Positions 1 to 8,165 are shown, counted from the stretch's first letter. The stretch: DNA of 23,915 nucleotides from DASUZB01 sp036377075 (GCA_036377075.1 DASUZB010000127.1:1-23915), one strand, 5' to 3'. Notes: generated from the sequence alone by a model not told the origin. Numbers and translations: made by a program.

Positions 1-626
1 GGCGGGCAGGCACCGGCGGGTCCCGGCCGGGCGCGGCCCTTGCCCGGACGCGGGTTCCCCGACGGGGCCCACTCGACGACGGCCCGCCCGGCGGCAATCC
101 CCACCCCACGGGGGAGCGCCTGCCGGGCGGGCCGTCGTCACCGCCGACCGGACCCGTCGTCCAAGCGACCGGCCGGGTCGCGCAGCGCGCGGCACCGCCC
201 GCGCCGGCCCGCGCCGTGCCCGACCCGGCGGCGCTGGCGCTGGCGTCCGGGCTCGCCACCCCGGACGGCACCGGCGGCCTGCGGTTCGCGCCGCCCGACG
301 CCGGCGCCACCGTCCAGCTCGCCGGCGCGGCCGGCGACCTCGCGGAGCGGTTCTCCACCGCCGCCACCGGCGCCGCGGAGCAGCTCAACGGCACCGGGGC
401 CACCGCGGCGGCGCGGCTCGACACCGCCGCGGCCGGGGTGGGCACGCTCGCCGGCGTCGCCGGGTCCGCCGCCGCGCCCGCCGGCCCGGCTCCGCAGGCC
501 GGCGCCGCGGCAGCCGACCTGGACGACCTGGCCCGGCGCCTCTACGACCGGCTGCGCTCCCGGCTGATGGCCGAGCTGCGGCTCGACCGGGAGCGGGCCG
601 GGCTCGTCAGCGACCTGCGCCACTGA
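1..626 (+). CDS. CIS-operon protein, C-terminal part (5' end outside window)
   Basis: The reading frame is open from the window edge (first full codon at 3) to the stop at 624-626, so this is the C-terminal ~207 residues of a longer protein. An internal ATG-led piece from 216 would cut off in-frame sequence of the same composition. The visible first ~70 residues are Pro/Gly/Arg-rich and low complexity. An Ala/Gly/Thr-rich segment follows, then a charged helical tail with the pattern LYDRLRSRL..ELRLDRERAG. As I recall, tails of this type occur in small proteins encoded just before tube or baseplate genes in actinobacterial phage-tail-like clusters. The tube gene starts 24 bases downstream, so it is probably in the same operon. 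No catalytic motif, signal peptide or membrane segment is visible. The function is unknown; it may be an assembly factor or a structural adaptor. Confidence 0.6.
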   Translation, partial: RAGTGGSRPGAALARTRVPRRGPLDDGPPGGNPHPTGERLPGGPSSPPTGPVVQATGRVAQRAAPPAPARAVPDPAALALASGLATPDGTGGLRFAPPDAGATVQLAGAAGDLAERFSTAATGAAEQLNGTGATAAARLDTAAAGVGTLAGVAGSAAAPAGPAPQAGAAAADLDDLARRLYDRLRSRLMAELRLDRERAGLVSDLRH

Positions 627-650
627 CCCTCGAACCTGGAAGGAGCGAGC

Positions 651-1094
651 ATGGCCGACGTGACCGCCGACCCGGCCCTCAGCGTCTGCTTCAAGGTCAA
701 GATCGACGGCCACGACCTCGGCGCCTTCACCGGCTGCGAGGGGCTCGGCTGCGAGGTGACGATCGAGCAGCACGAGGAGGGCGGCAACAACGGCTTCGTC
801 TACCAGCTCCCCGGACGCATCAAGTACTCCAACATCAAGCTCACCAGGGCGGTGACCAGGGAGGGGGCGAAGCTGGTGGCGCAGTGGTTCGCCAAGATGG
901 CCAAGCACGGGATCGAGCGGACCACCGCCCACATCGTCGCCATGTCCGCCGACGGGGAGCAGGAGATCTGGGAGTGGACCCTCAGCGACGTGATCCCGGT
1001 GCGCTGGCAGGGGCCCTCGCTCTCGGCCGAGTCCCCGAAGGTCGCCACCGAGACCCTCGAGCTCGCCCACCACGGCTTCCTGGCGGCCAGCTGA
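651..1094 (+). CDS. Inner tube protein of contractile injection system (gp19-like)
   Basis: A 147-residue protein with the length and pattern of the T4 gp19-like tail tube family. It has an early FKVKIDGHDLGAFTGCEGL segment, a central KYSNIKLTRAV segment and a C-terminal ETLELAHHGF strand. Proteins of this fold stack as hexameric rings to form the inner tube that is driven out when the sheath contracts. A strong ribosome site (AAGGAG) lies 8 bases before the ATG. The gene is followed by the LysM adaptor, the spike and the PAAR protein, the usual baseplate-proximal order. Because it sits next to the baseplate genes it may be the baseplate-proximal tube paralogue (like Afp5) rather than the main tube; the sheath and any other tube gene would be upstream. 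No signal peptide is present, which fits cytoplasmic assembly. Confidence 0.9.
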   Translation: MADVTADPALSVCFKVKIDGHDLGAFTGCEGLGCEVTIEQHEEGGNNGFVYQLPGRIKYSNIKLTRAVTREGAKLVAQWFAKMAKHGIERTTAHIVAMSADGEQEIWEWTLSDVIPVRWQGPSLSAESPKVATETLELAHHGFLAAS

Positions 1095-1107
1095 CAAGGA
1101 CGGACCA

Positions 1108-1809
1108 GTGACCGACAACCTGCAAAAGGCCTACCTGGCGTTCTTCGAGCCGACCGAGTCCGGGCCGGGCGGCGAGGCCACCGTCAACGGCCGCTCGCGC
1201 ATCACCTGCAAGTTCAACCCCAAGGAGTACACGGTCCAGAAGAGCGCGGCGTGGCGGCGGGACAACACCAAGGGCGCCAAGCAGACCTCCATGCCCGAGT
1301 TCACCGGCTCGGAGCCCCGCTCCCTCAGCCTGGAGGTCTTCCTCGACGAGACCGACAAGGCCGGCGACGTCTCCAAGGACGTCGACACGCTGTTCGCCTG
1401 CCTGGTGCCGCTGGAGACGACGCTGGGCGCGCAGAAGCCCTCGCCGCCCTTCGTCCAGTTCGGCTGGGGCACGACCGTGCTGTTCACCGCGTTCCTCAAG
1501 TCGGTCAGCGCCAAGTACACCCTGTTCCGTCCGACCGGCGCCCCGGTCAGGGCGGCCTGCACCATCAGCCTGGAGGAGATCCCCGACGAGTTCGGCAGGC
1601 AGAACCCGACCTCGGGGAGCCCGAACGCGCTGCGCGGCCACACCATGGTGGAGGGTGACACGCTCGCCTCGGTCGCCTACCGCGAGTACGGCAACCCGAC
1701 CCTGTGGCGCGCGCTCGCCGACGCCAACGGGATCGACGACCCGCTCCGGGTCCGGCCAGGCACCCGCCTGCTGGTCCCACGCCCCGACGAAGCCGTCAAG
1801 ATGAGCTGA
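1108..1809 (+). CDS. CIS tube/baseplate adaptor protein with C-terminal LysM domain
   Basis: A 233-residue protein starting at GTG, with AAGGA 8 bases upstream and 13 bases after the tube gene. Residues ~1-165 match the pattern of the CIS tube-end/adaptor family (Afp7/Pvc7-like): ITCKFNPKEYTVQKSAAWRR near the start and a SLEVFLDET strand in the middle. Residues ~177-225 form a LysM module with GHTMVEGDTLASVAYREYG and a closing PGTRLLVP. In these machines the protein joins the inner tube to the VgrG-like spike hub, and its LysM is thought to serve in assembly rather than to bind cell wall. Its place between tube and spike genes supports this. The stop is two bases before the next ATG, so translation is probably coupled. 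A general peptidoglycan-binding protein is less likely because there is no export signal. Confidence 0.88.
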   Translation: MTDNLQKAYLAFFEPTESGPGGEATVNGRSRITCKFNPKEYTVQKSAAWRRDNTKGAKQTSMPEFTGSEPRSLSLEVFLDETDKAGDVSKDVDTLFACLVPLETTLGAQKPSPPFVQFGWGTTVLFTAFLKSVSAKYTLFRPTGAPVRAACTISLEEIPDEFGRQNPTSGSPNALRGHTMVEGDTLASVAYREYGNPTLWRALADANGIDDPLRVRPGTRLLVPRPDEAVKMS

Positions 1810-1811
1810 CC

Positions 1812-3542
1812 ATGCCAGTCCAGCAACAGCAGCACACCGGCACCTTCAAGGTCGAGGTCGAGGGCGCGCCGCTCGCCCCCGAGGCCGAGCGCCTGCTCGT
1901 CGGCGCCGTGGTCGACGACAACCTCAACCTGCCCGACCTGTTCGCGCTCACCTTCCGCGACCCCGAGCACACGGCGCTGGCCGCCGCCGGGCTCAAGATC
2001 GGCGCCAAGGTCCGCGTCAGCCTCATCTCCGAGCAGCACCCCGGCGGCGAGCCGCTCATCTCCGGGGAGGTCACCGCCCTGGAGGCCGAGCACGCCCCCG
2101 GCGGCACGCTGGTGGTGGCGCGCGGCTTCGACCACTCCCACCGGCTCTTCCGCGGGCGGCGGACCGAGACCTACAGCAACGTCACCTACGCCGACGTGAC
2201 CCGCACGGTGGCGACCCGGGCGGGCCTCCAGGCCGGCAGGATCGACCCGACGCCAGGCGTCCACCAGCACGTCTCCCAGGGCAACCTGTCGGACTGGCAG
2301 TTCCTGCGCTCGCTCGCGGCCGAGATCGGCTTCGAGGTCGCGGTGCTCGACGGCAAGCTCGAGCTCCGCAACCCGGCGAAGTCCAGCGGCGCGCCCGGCG
2401 GCGGCACGCTCGACACCCAGAACCCGCTGCAGCTCAGCCTCGGCGCCAACCTGCTGCGCCTGCGCGCGGTGGTGACCTCGGCCGAGCAGGTCAAGGAGGT
2501 CCAGGTGCGCGGCTGGGACGTCGGCCAGAAGCGCGCCCTGGTCGGCAGCGCCGCGGCCGCCACCGCGAGCGCCTCCCTGCCGCTCACCCCCGCGGGCCTG
2601 GCCGGCACCTTCGACGCCGCCGGGTTCGTCGCCACCGACGTCCCGTTCCGCACCCAGGCCGAGGTCGACGCGGCCGCCAAGGCGCTCGCCGACCAGCTCG
2701 CCGGCGCCTTCGCCGAGCTGGAGGGCGTCGCGCGCGGCAACCCCAAGCTCAAGGCGGGCACCCCGGTCAGCCTGGCGCTCGCCGGCGAGCCGTTCGACGG
2801 CAAGTACACCATCTCCTCCACCAGGCACGTCCTCGACGCCGAGACCGGCTACACCACCCGGTTCACGGTCAGCGGCCGCCAGGAACGCTCGCTGCTCAGC
2901 CTCGCCACGCCCGGGGGCAGCCCGAACGGCCCGCCGCCGCTCCCGGGCGTCGCCGTCGCCCAGGTCACCGACGTGCGCGACCCCGACGACCTCGGCCGGG
3001 TCAAGCTCAAGTTCCCCTGGATGTCGGACACCTACGTGAGCGACTGGGCGCGGGTGCTGCAGCCGGGCGCCGGCCCGCAGCGCGGCGGGGTGGTCCTGCC
3101 CGAGGTCAACGACGAGGTGCTGGTCGCCTTCGAGCACGGCGACCTGCGCCGCCCCTACGTGGTCGGCGGGCTCTACAACGGGGTCGACAAGCCGAGGCTG
3201 GGCGAGCGGCTGGTCGACGGCGCCAGCGGCGCGGTGCGGCGGCGCGGCTTCGTCTCCAAGCGCGGCCACGCCCTGGTCTTCTTCGACGACGAGGCCGACG
3301 ACGGGGTCGCCGTGCTCACCGGCGACGCCAAGCTGCGGCTGGCGCTCGACCGCAGCAAGACCGTCATCCACGTCGCCAGCGACGGGCGCGTGGAGATCGA
3401 CGCCACCCAGGACGTCACCATCAAGGCCGGCAAGGGCATGACGATCGAGGCCGGCACCACCATGGACATCAAGGCCAAGGCCGTGAAGATCAGTGCCGAC
3501 GGCCCGGTCGAGGTCAAGGGCCAGCCGATCAAGCTGAACTAG
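1812..3542 (+). CDS. VgrG-like spike protein of contractile injection system
   Basis: A 576-residue protein. I chose the ATG at 1812, two bases after the previous stop; the open frame extends further upstream but only through the LysM gene. Residues ~1-360 resemble the gpD/gp27-like hub domain. Residues ~378-465 form a gp5-type OB fold (VTDVRDPDDLGRVKLKFPW, then an ..EVNDEVLVAFEHGD.. strand). The last ~75 residues are strand repeats (VEIDATQDVTIKAGKGM and alike) of the triple beta-helix that makes the trimeric needle. The product is the Afp8/Pvc8-type spike that sits under the tube and is capped by PAAR. No extra effector domain follows the needle. VgrG also occurs in type VI secretion, but the LysM adaptor and the J-like protein alongside favour an eCIS or phage-tail type system. 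Confidence 0.92.
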   Translation: MPVQQQQHTGTFKVEVEGAPLAPEAERLLVGAVVDDNLNLPDLFALTFRDPEHTALAAAGLKIGAKVRVSLISEQHPGGEPLISGEVTALEAEHAPGGTLVVARGFDHSHRLFRGRRTETYSNVTYADVTRTVATRAGLQAGRIDPTPGVHQHVSQGNLSDWQFLRSLAAEIGFEVAVLDGKLELRNPAKSSGAPGGGTLDTQNPLQLSLGANLLRLRAVVTSAEQVKEVQVRGWDVGQKRALVGSAAAATASASLPLTPAGLAGTFDAAGFVATDVPFRTQAEVDAAAKALADQLAGAFAELEGVARGNPKLKAGTPVSLALAGEPFDGKYTISSTRHVLDAETGYTTRFTVSGRQERSLLSLATPGGSPNGPPPLPGVAVAQVTDVRDPDDLGRVKLKFPWMSDTYVSDWARVLQPGAGPQRGGVVLPEVNDEVLVAFEHGDLRRPYVVGGLYNGVDKPRLGERLVDGASGAVRRRGFVSKRGHALVFFDDEADDGVAVLTGDAKLRLALDRSKTVIHVASDGRVEIDATQDVTIKAGKGMTIEAGTTMDIKAKAVKISADGPVEVKGQPIKLN

Positions 3543-3563
3543 CACGACGAGGGAGGGACCGAG

Positions 3564-3953
3564 ATGGGCACGCCGGCCGCGGTGATGGGCGACCGCATCA
3601 GCGGCACCTGCACCGTCCACCTGGTCCCCGGGCCGACCGGCTCGCCGGTGCCGGCGCCGCCGCTGCCGTTCTCCGCGCCGCTCACGGTCGCGCTGGCCAC
3701 CAGGACCCTGATCCGCGGCAAGCCGGCCGCGCTGCAAGGCTCCTCCGGCCTCAACACCCCGCCGCACGTCGGGCTCCACCCGAGCGACCCGTTCGTGCTC
3801 CCGGCCAGCCAGATCGGCCGGGTCGTCAAGGGCTCGACCAGCGTGCTGATCGAGGGCCGCCCCGCCGCCAAGACCGGCTCGACCTGCACCATCAACGCCA
3901 ATGCGCCCGGCCAGCTCAGCGGCACGGCGGCGACCGTGCTGATCGGGGGGTAG
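3564..3953 (+). CDS. PAAR-domain spike tip protein
   Basis: A 129-residue protein with ribosome site GAGGGAGGG before the ATG, 21 bases after the spike gene. It shows the PAAR pattern: an early AAVMGDRISGTC segment, repeated short Gly-turn strands, VLIEGRPAAKTGSTCTIN near the end, and conserved His/Cys residues (TCTVH, PPHVGLHP, STCTIN) that in this fold bind a metal at the cone tip. It should cap the VgrG-like needle and sharpen it for membrane penetration. It is PAAR only, with no fused toxin or transmembrane extension. Here PAAR comes before the gp25 gene, whereas in the Afp/PVC clusters gp25 (afp9) precedes PAAR (afp10). Confidence 0.9.
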   Translation: MGTPAAVMGDRISGTCTVHLVPGPTGSPVPAPPLPFSAPLTVALATRTLIRGKPAALQGSSGLNTPPHVGLHPSDPFVLPASQIGRVVKGSTSVLIEGRPAAKTGSTCTINANAPGQLSGTAATVLIGG

Positions 3954-3957
3954 GGCG

Positions 3958-4407
3958 ATGGCCGAGGAGTTCATCGGGCGCGGCTGGGCCTTCCCCGTGC
4001 GCACCGACGCCACCGGCGGCATCGCCATGGTCGAGCGGGTCCGCGAGATCGAGGAGGCCATCCGGCTGATCCTCGGCACCGCCCCGGGGGAGCGGCCGAT
4101 GCGGCCGGACTTCGGCTGCGGCATCCACGACCAGGTGTTCGCCCCGATGGACGCGACCACCGCCGGCCACATCGCCCACCAGGTGCGCCGCGCCCTGGAA
4201 CGCTGGGAGCCGCGCATCGACGTCCAGGACGTGGTGGTCACCCTCGCGCCGGAGGAGGCCACCATCTGGATCGACGTGCGCTTCCTCATCAGCGGCAGCA
4301 ACAGCCCGCGCAACCTGGTGTTCCCGTTCTACGTCATCGGCGAGGAGGCGGCCGGCTCCGGGCTTCCCGGGCCGCTCCCCGTCCCGACCGTGCCCGAAGG
4401 GCAGTGA
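3958..4407 (+). CDS. gp25-like baseplate wedge protein (GPW/gp25 family)
   Basis: A 149-residue protein starting 4 bases after the PAAR stop, with a G-rich sequence before the ATG. Family signs are VREIEEAIRLILGTAPGERPMRPDFGCGIHDQVF in the first half and a later ..DVQDVVVTLAPEEATIWIDVRFLI strand pair. T4 gp25 and its CIS counterparts (Afp9) form the first sheath-initiating layer of the baseplate wedge. The family is sometimes labelled lysozyme by history, but this is a structural protein and no lysozyme catalytic pattern is visible. The C-terminus carries a short Pro/Gly tail. Position between PAAR and the J-like gene is the normal baseplate context. Confidence 0.9.
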   Translation: MAEEFIGRGWAFPVRTDATGGIAMVERVREIEEAIRLILGTAPGERPMRPDFGCGIHDQVFAPMDATTAGHIAHQVRRALERWEPRIDVQDVVVTLAPEEATIWIDVRFLISGSNSPRNLVFPFYVIGEEAAGSGLPGPLPVPTVPEGQ

Positions 4408-4417
4408 GGAGCGCCCG

Positions 4418-6370
4418 ATGGCCCTGCCCTCCCCGAACCTCGACGACCGCCGCTTCCAGGACCTGGTCGACGACGCCAAGCGGCTGGTGCAGCAGCGCTG
4501 CCCGTCGTGGACCGACCACAACGTGTCCGACCCCGGCGTCACCCTGATCGAGCTGTTCGCCTGGATGACCGACCAGCTGCTGTACCGGCTCAACCGGGTG
4601 CCCGAGCGGCACTACGTGAAGTTCCTGGAGCTCATCGGGGTGCGGCTGTTCCCGCCGACCGCCGCCAGGGCGGACGTCACCTTCTGGCTGTCGGCGCCGC
4701 AGCCGGAGGCCGTGCCGGTCGCCCCGGGCACCCAGGTCGCCACCATGCGCACCGAGGCGGAGGAGGCGGTGGTCTTCACCACCGTCGAGGACCTGCAGGT
4801 GGTGGCGTGCTCCGCCAGCGCGCTGGCCACCGCCGCGGCCGGCGGCGAGGAGCGCGACCAGAGCCTGACCCTGGACGACGAGCACCGCCACTTCTACAGC
4901 TTCGAGCGCCCGCCGACGGTCGGCGACACCTTCATGGTGGGGCTCTCCAACCCGGTGCCGTCGTGCGCCCTGGCGCTGCGCCTCGACTGCGACATCGAGG
5001 GCGTCGGGGTCGACCCCAGGCGGCCGCCGCTGGTCTGGGAGGCCTGGACCGGGCGGCGCTGGGCGCGCTGCGAGGTCGACTCGGACGGCACCGGCGGCCT
5101 CAACCGGGCCGGCGACGTGGTGCTGCACGTGCCCCGCGGCCACACCAGCTCGCTGCTGGCCGGGCGCGGCGCCGCCTGGGTCCGCTGCCGGGTGGTCGCC
5201 GCCGACGAGGGCCAGCCGGTCTACAGCGCCTCCCCGCGGATCAAGTCGCTGCAGGCCTTCACCATCGGCGGCACCGCCACCGCGGTCCACGCCGAGGTCG
5301 TCGAGGGCGAGGACCTCGGCGGCGCCGAGGGCGTGCCCGGTCAGCGGGTGGCGCTGGCGCACCGGCCGGTGGTGCCGTCGGAGGCGCCGGTGGTGCTGGA
5401 GGTGGCGACCCCCGACGGCTTCCAGGAGTGGACCAGGGTGGCCAGCTTCGCCGGCCACGGGCCCGGCGACCGCGTGTTCGTGCTCGACGAGAGCGGCGGG
5501 GAGCTCTCCTTCGGCCCGGCCGTGCGCGAGCCCGACGGCAGCCTGCGCGGCTACGGCGCGGTCCCGCCCAAGGGCGCGCTGCTGCGGCTGCGCGCCTACC
5601 GCACCGGCGGCGGCCCCCGCGGCAACGTCGCCAGGGGCAAGCTCACCGTGCTGAAGTCGTCGATCCCGTACGTCTCCCGGGTGGAGAACCGCCGCCCGGC
5701 GGCCGGCGGCGTCGACGGCGAGGAGGTCGAGAACGCCAAGGTGCGCGGCCCGCTGGTGCTGCGCACCGCCGACCGGGCGGTGACCGCCGACGACTACGAG
5801 CAGCTCGCCCGCGAGGCAGCGCCCGAGGTCGCCCGGGTGCGCTGCGTCGCCGCCGGCGACGGCGCCGACCAGGGCGGCGTGCGCGTGCTGGTGGTCCCCG
5901 CCGCCGCCGACGACGAGCTCGGACGGCTCTCCTTCGAGCAGCTCATCCCCGCCGACGAGACGCTGGCACGGATCGCCGAGCGGCTCGACGAGCGCCGCGT
6001 GGTCGGCGCGAGGGTGGCGGTGGAGCCGCCGCTGTACCAGGGCGTCACCGTCGCGGCGAGGCTGCGGGCACGGCCGCGCGCCGACCGCGAGCGCCTGGCC
6101 GACGACGCCCTGCGCGCCCTGTACCGCTACTTCCACCCGGTCCGCGGCGGCCCCGACGGCGACGGCTGGCCCTTCGGGCGGCCGGTCCACGTCGGCGAGG
6201 TCTACGCCGTGCTGCAGCGGCTGTCCGGCACCGAGCTGATCGAGGACGCCCGCCTGCTGCCCGCCGACCCGGTCACCGGCCGCCGCGGCCAGGCGACCCA
6301 ACGGCTCGAGCTGGACCGGCACGCCCTGGTCTTCTCGTTCGAGCACCGCGTCGTGGTGGAGGAGGGCTGA
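4418..6370 (+). CDS. Baseplate J-like protein (putative baseplate assembly protein)
   Basis: A 650-residue protein with GAGGA 9 bases before the ATG. The first 90 residues show the family signature for this wedge protein: SDPGVTLIELFAWMTDQLLYRLNRVPERHY, then KFLELIGVRLFPPTAARADV. Around residues 440-500 there is the J-type core (AVTADDYEQLAREAAPEVARVRCVA). The pattern matches the group named putative baseplate assembly protein in actinobacterial tail-like clusters (I believe TIGR02243), equivalent to T4 gp6, P2 J and Afp11. It forms the ring of baseplate wedges that triggers sheath contraction. It is followed after 2 bases by the tail-protein-I-like gene, its usual partner. The length is shorter than Afp11 but normal for this subgroup. 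Confidence 0.9.
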   Translation: MALPSPNLDDRRFQDLVDDAKRLVQQRCPSWTDHNVSDPGVTLIELFAWMTDQLLYRLNRVPERHYVKFLELIGVRLFPPTAARADVTFWLSAPQPEAVPVAPGTQVATMRTEAEEAVVFTTVEDLQVVACSASALATAAAGGEERDQSLTLDDEHRHFYSFERPPTVGDTFMVGLSNPVPSCALALRLDCDIEGVGVDPRRPPLVWEAWTGRRWARCEVDSDGTGGLNRAGDVVLHVPRGHTSSLLAGRGAAWVRCRVVAADEGQPVYSASPRIKSLQAFTIGGTATAVHAEVVEGEDLGGAEGVPGQRVALAHRPVVPSEAPVVLEVATPDGFQEWTRVASFAGHGPGDRVFVLDESGGELSFGPAVREPDGSLRGYGAVPPKGALLRLRAYRTGGGPRGNVARGKLTVLKSSIPYVSRVENRRPAAGGVDGEEVENAKVRGPLVLRTADRAVTADDYEQLAREAAPEVARVRCVAAGDGADQGGVRVLVVPAAADDELGRLSFEQLIPADETLARIAERLDERRVVGARVAVEPPLYQGVTVAARLRARPRADRERLADDALRALYRYFHPVRGGPDGDGWPFGRPVHVGEVYAVLQRLSGTELIEDARLLPADPVTGRRGQATQRLELDRHALVFSFEHRVVVEEG

Positions 6371-6372
6371 GC

Positions 6373-6912
6373 GTGCGCGGCGCCATCCCCGGCCTGCCCT
6401 CGCCACACCCGCTGGCGCGGGCGCTGCCAGCCCTCTACCAGGAGGACGAGTTCACCCGCGAGTTCGTCGCCGCCTTCGACGGGGTGCTCGCCCCGGTGCT
6501 GTCGACGCTGGACAACTTCGAGCACTACCTCGACCCGACGCTGGCGCCGCTCGACTTCGTCGACTGGCTGGCCGGCTGGCTCGGGTTGGTGCCGGACGAG
6601 AGCTGGCCGGCGGAGCGCCGCCGCGAGCTGGTGGCCCGCGCGGTGGCGCTGTACCGCCGCCGCGGCACCGTGCGCGGCCTCGCCGAGCAGGTCGCCCTCG
6701 CCACCGGGGGGACGGTGGAGGTGCGCGACTCGGGCGGCGTGAGCTGGTCGGGCACGCCCGGCGCGGCCATGCCCGGCTCGGGCGACGCGGCGGTCCGGGT
6801 GGTGGTCACCGTCGACGATCCCGGCAAGCTCGACCAGCGGCGCCTCGAGCGGCTGGTCGCCGCGGCCAAGCCCGCGCACGTCGCCCACCACGTGGAGGTG
6901 GCCGGCCCATGA
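6373..6912 (+). CDS. Phage tail protein I-like baseplate protein
   Basis: A 179-residue protein starting at a GTG two bases after the J-like stop; the longer open frame upstream is only the shadow of the J gene. Characteristic segments are LPALYQEDEFTREFVAAFDGVL, then LAPLDFVDWLAGWLGLVPDESW and RRELVARAVALYRRRGTVRGL, which match the P2 gpI / Afp12-like tail protein family (I believe TIGR02242). It partners the J-like protein in the baseplate wedge and normally links to tail fibres. Here no fibre gene follows; the next gene overlaps by ATGA and encodes a membrane-anchor-like protein. The C-terminal ~50 residues are a small alpha/beta piece with DDPGKLDQRRLERLVAAAKPAH, also normal in this group. 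Confidence 0.88.
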   Translation: MRGAIPGLPSPHPLARALPALYQEDEFTREFVAAFDGVLAPVLSTLDNFEHYLDPTLAPLDFVDWLAGWLGLVPDESWPAERRRELVARAVALYRRRGTVRGLAEQVALATGGTVEVRDSGGVSWSGTPGAAMPGSGDAAVRVVVTVDDPGKLDQRRLERLVAAAKPAHVAHHVEVAGP

Positions 6913-8165
6913 TCGTGTGCAACAACTGCGGCCACGAGAACGGCAACGACGACGCCTTCTGCAAGTCGTGCGGCGCGTTCCTCGAGTGGGAGGGCAAGCC
7001 GGCGCCGACCGGCATGCTGCCGAAGGCCACCAAGGGCGGCGCCCCGGCCGGCGGGGACGCCGGCGCGGGCACGGCGCCGCGGCGCCAGGCCACCCCGCCA
7101 GCCGGCGGCACCGGCACGCCACCGGCCGGCGGGTCGTCCCGCCCCGCCGGCCGGCCGCCGGCCGGGCGGCCCCAAGGCGGCGGGTCGCCGCCGGCCGCGG
7201 GCGACGGCGGTGAGGGAACCCAGCTGTTCGACGCGGCGGCCGAGGCGCGGCGCGCGGACGGGGCGCCGCCCCCGGCCCGGCCGGACGGCGGCAAGGCCGA
7301 GCAGGCCGAGCGCATGCTGGCGCACCCGAGCAAGCGGCGCGCGCAGGGCCAGCCCGAGGCCAAGAAGCCCCAGGAGGTGCAGGAGCAGGTCGACTACGGC
7401 AAGGCACCCGACCACGGGCCGGTGGTCGAGCCGGGCCAGGTCGCCTGCCAGAACTGCGGTTGGGGCAACGACCCCGGGCGCCACTTCTGCCGCCACTGCG
7501 GCGCCACCCTGCAGCGCCAGCCGCCCCGGCCGCAGCCCGCCGAGCTGACCCAGGTCGTCCCCCGCCGGGGGGGCGGCGACCGCGCCCTGCGGCTGGTGCT
7601 GGCCACGCTCGGCGCCGCGGCGGTCCTCGGCGCCGCCGCCCTGCTCGCGCTCAGCCTGCACCGCGGCGCCGGTGGCGGCGGCAGCGGCGGGGCCGGGCGG
7701 GCCGGCGGCACCGGGGTGACCCGCGCCGGGGGCGGCGGCCTGGCCGCCGTCCCCGCGGATGCCCTTCGCGTCGCGGCGAGCAGCCAGTCCGGCGAGCACG
7801 TCGCGACCAACCTGATCGACGGCGACCCGGGCACCTTCTGGTCCCGCAGGGTCACCGACGGCATCGCGACGCTGACCTTCACCTTCGACCGGCCGCGGCG
7901 GCTGGCGCGGATCAGCATCGCGGCCGGCGCCTCCGGCGACGAGTTCCCCCTGCGCCACCGGCCCAGGGTGATCCGGCTGCAGTTCTCCGACGGCGCCGCC
8001 AAGTCCGTCACCTTGGCCGACCAGCCCGGCTTCCAGAACGTCGACCTCGAGCCGCGCACCGTCGACCGGGTGCGCATCGCCATCGTCGAGGTCTACCAGG
8101 CGGCCAGCGGCCCGAACCGGCGGCTCACCGCGATCTCGGAGGTGCGCTTCTTCACCGCGCGCTGA
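6909..8165 (+). CDS. Zinc-ribbon membrane protein with C-terminal discoidin/glycan-binding-like domain (CisA-like CIS anchor)
   Basis: A 418-residue protein whose ATG overlaps the previous stop (ATGA), so it is coupled to the baseplate genes. Domain order: a zinc ribbon at residues 4-21 (Cys4, Cys7, Cys18, Cys21); a Pro/Gly/Ala-rich disordered linker; a second zinc ribbon at 180-197 (Cys180, Cys183, Cys194, Cys197); one membrane segment at about 226-250 with RR before it; a Gly-rich linker; and a C-terminal beta-sandwich-like domain from ~288 with NLIDGDPGTFWSR, typical of discoidin/NADase-type glycan-binding domains. The expected topology is zinc ribbons inside and the binding domain outside. 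From memory, Streptomyces CIS clusters encode a bitopic protein (CisA) that attaches the cytoplasmic CIS to the membrane; the architecture and position here fit that role. The role is inferred. Confidence 0.75.
   Translation: MIVCNNCGHENGNDDAFCKSCGAFLEWEGKPAPTGMLPKATKGGAPAGGDAGAGTAPRRQATPPAGGTGTPPAGGSSRPAGRPPAGRPQGGGSPPAAGDGGEGTQLFDAAAEARRADGAPPPARPDGGKAEQAERMLAHPSKRRAQGQPEAKKPQEVQEQVDYGKAPDHGPVVEPGQVACQNCGWGNDPGRHFCRHCGATLQRQPPRPQPAELTQVVPRRGGGDRALRLVLATLGAAAVLGAAALLALSLHRGAGGGGSGGAGRAGGTGVTRAGGGGLAAVPADALRVAASSQSGEHVATNLIDGDPGTFWSRRVTDGIATLTFTFDRPRRLARISIAAGASGDEFPLRHRPRVIRLQFSDGAAKSVTLADQPGFQNVDLEPRTVDRVRIAIVEVYQAASGPNRRLTAISEVRFFTAR

Noticed and set aside
1677..4313. Long minus-strand frame (878 codons) across the LysM, spike, PAAR and gp25 genes
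   Set aside because: Its translation is Arg/Gly/Ala low complexity, with no domain, and it mirrors well-recognised plus-strand genes. Long antisense frames are expected at this GC content.
4334..6406. Minus-strand frame (690 codons) opposite the J-like gene
   Set aside because: Shadow of the J-like gene; no ribosome site and no recognisable motif.
651..6912. Type VI secretion system
   Set aside because: VgrG and PAAR are shared with T6SS, but there are no Tss membrane-complex genes, and the LysM adaptor, J-like and I-like proteins point to an eCIS/phage-tail type machine.
651..6912. Ordinary prophage tail region
   Set aside because: No capsid, terminase, holin or integrase gene is in the window and the flanking anchor gene fits a CIS. 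It cannot be fully excluded without upstream sequence.
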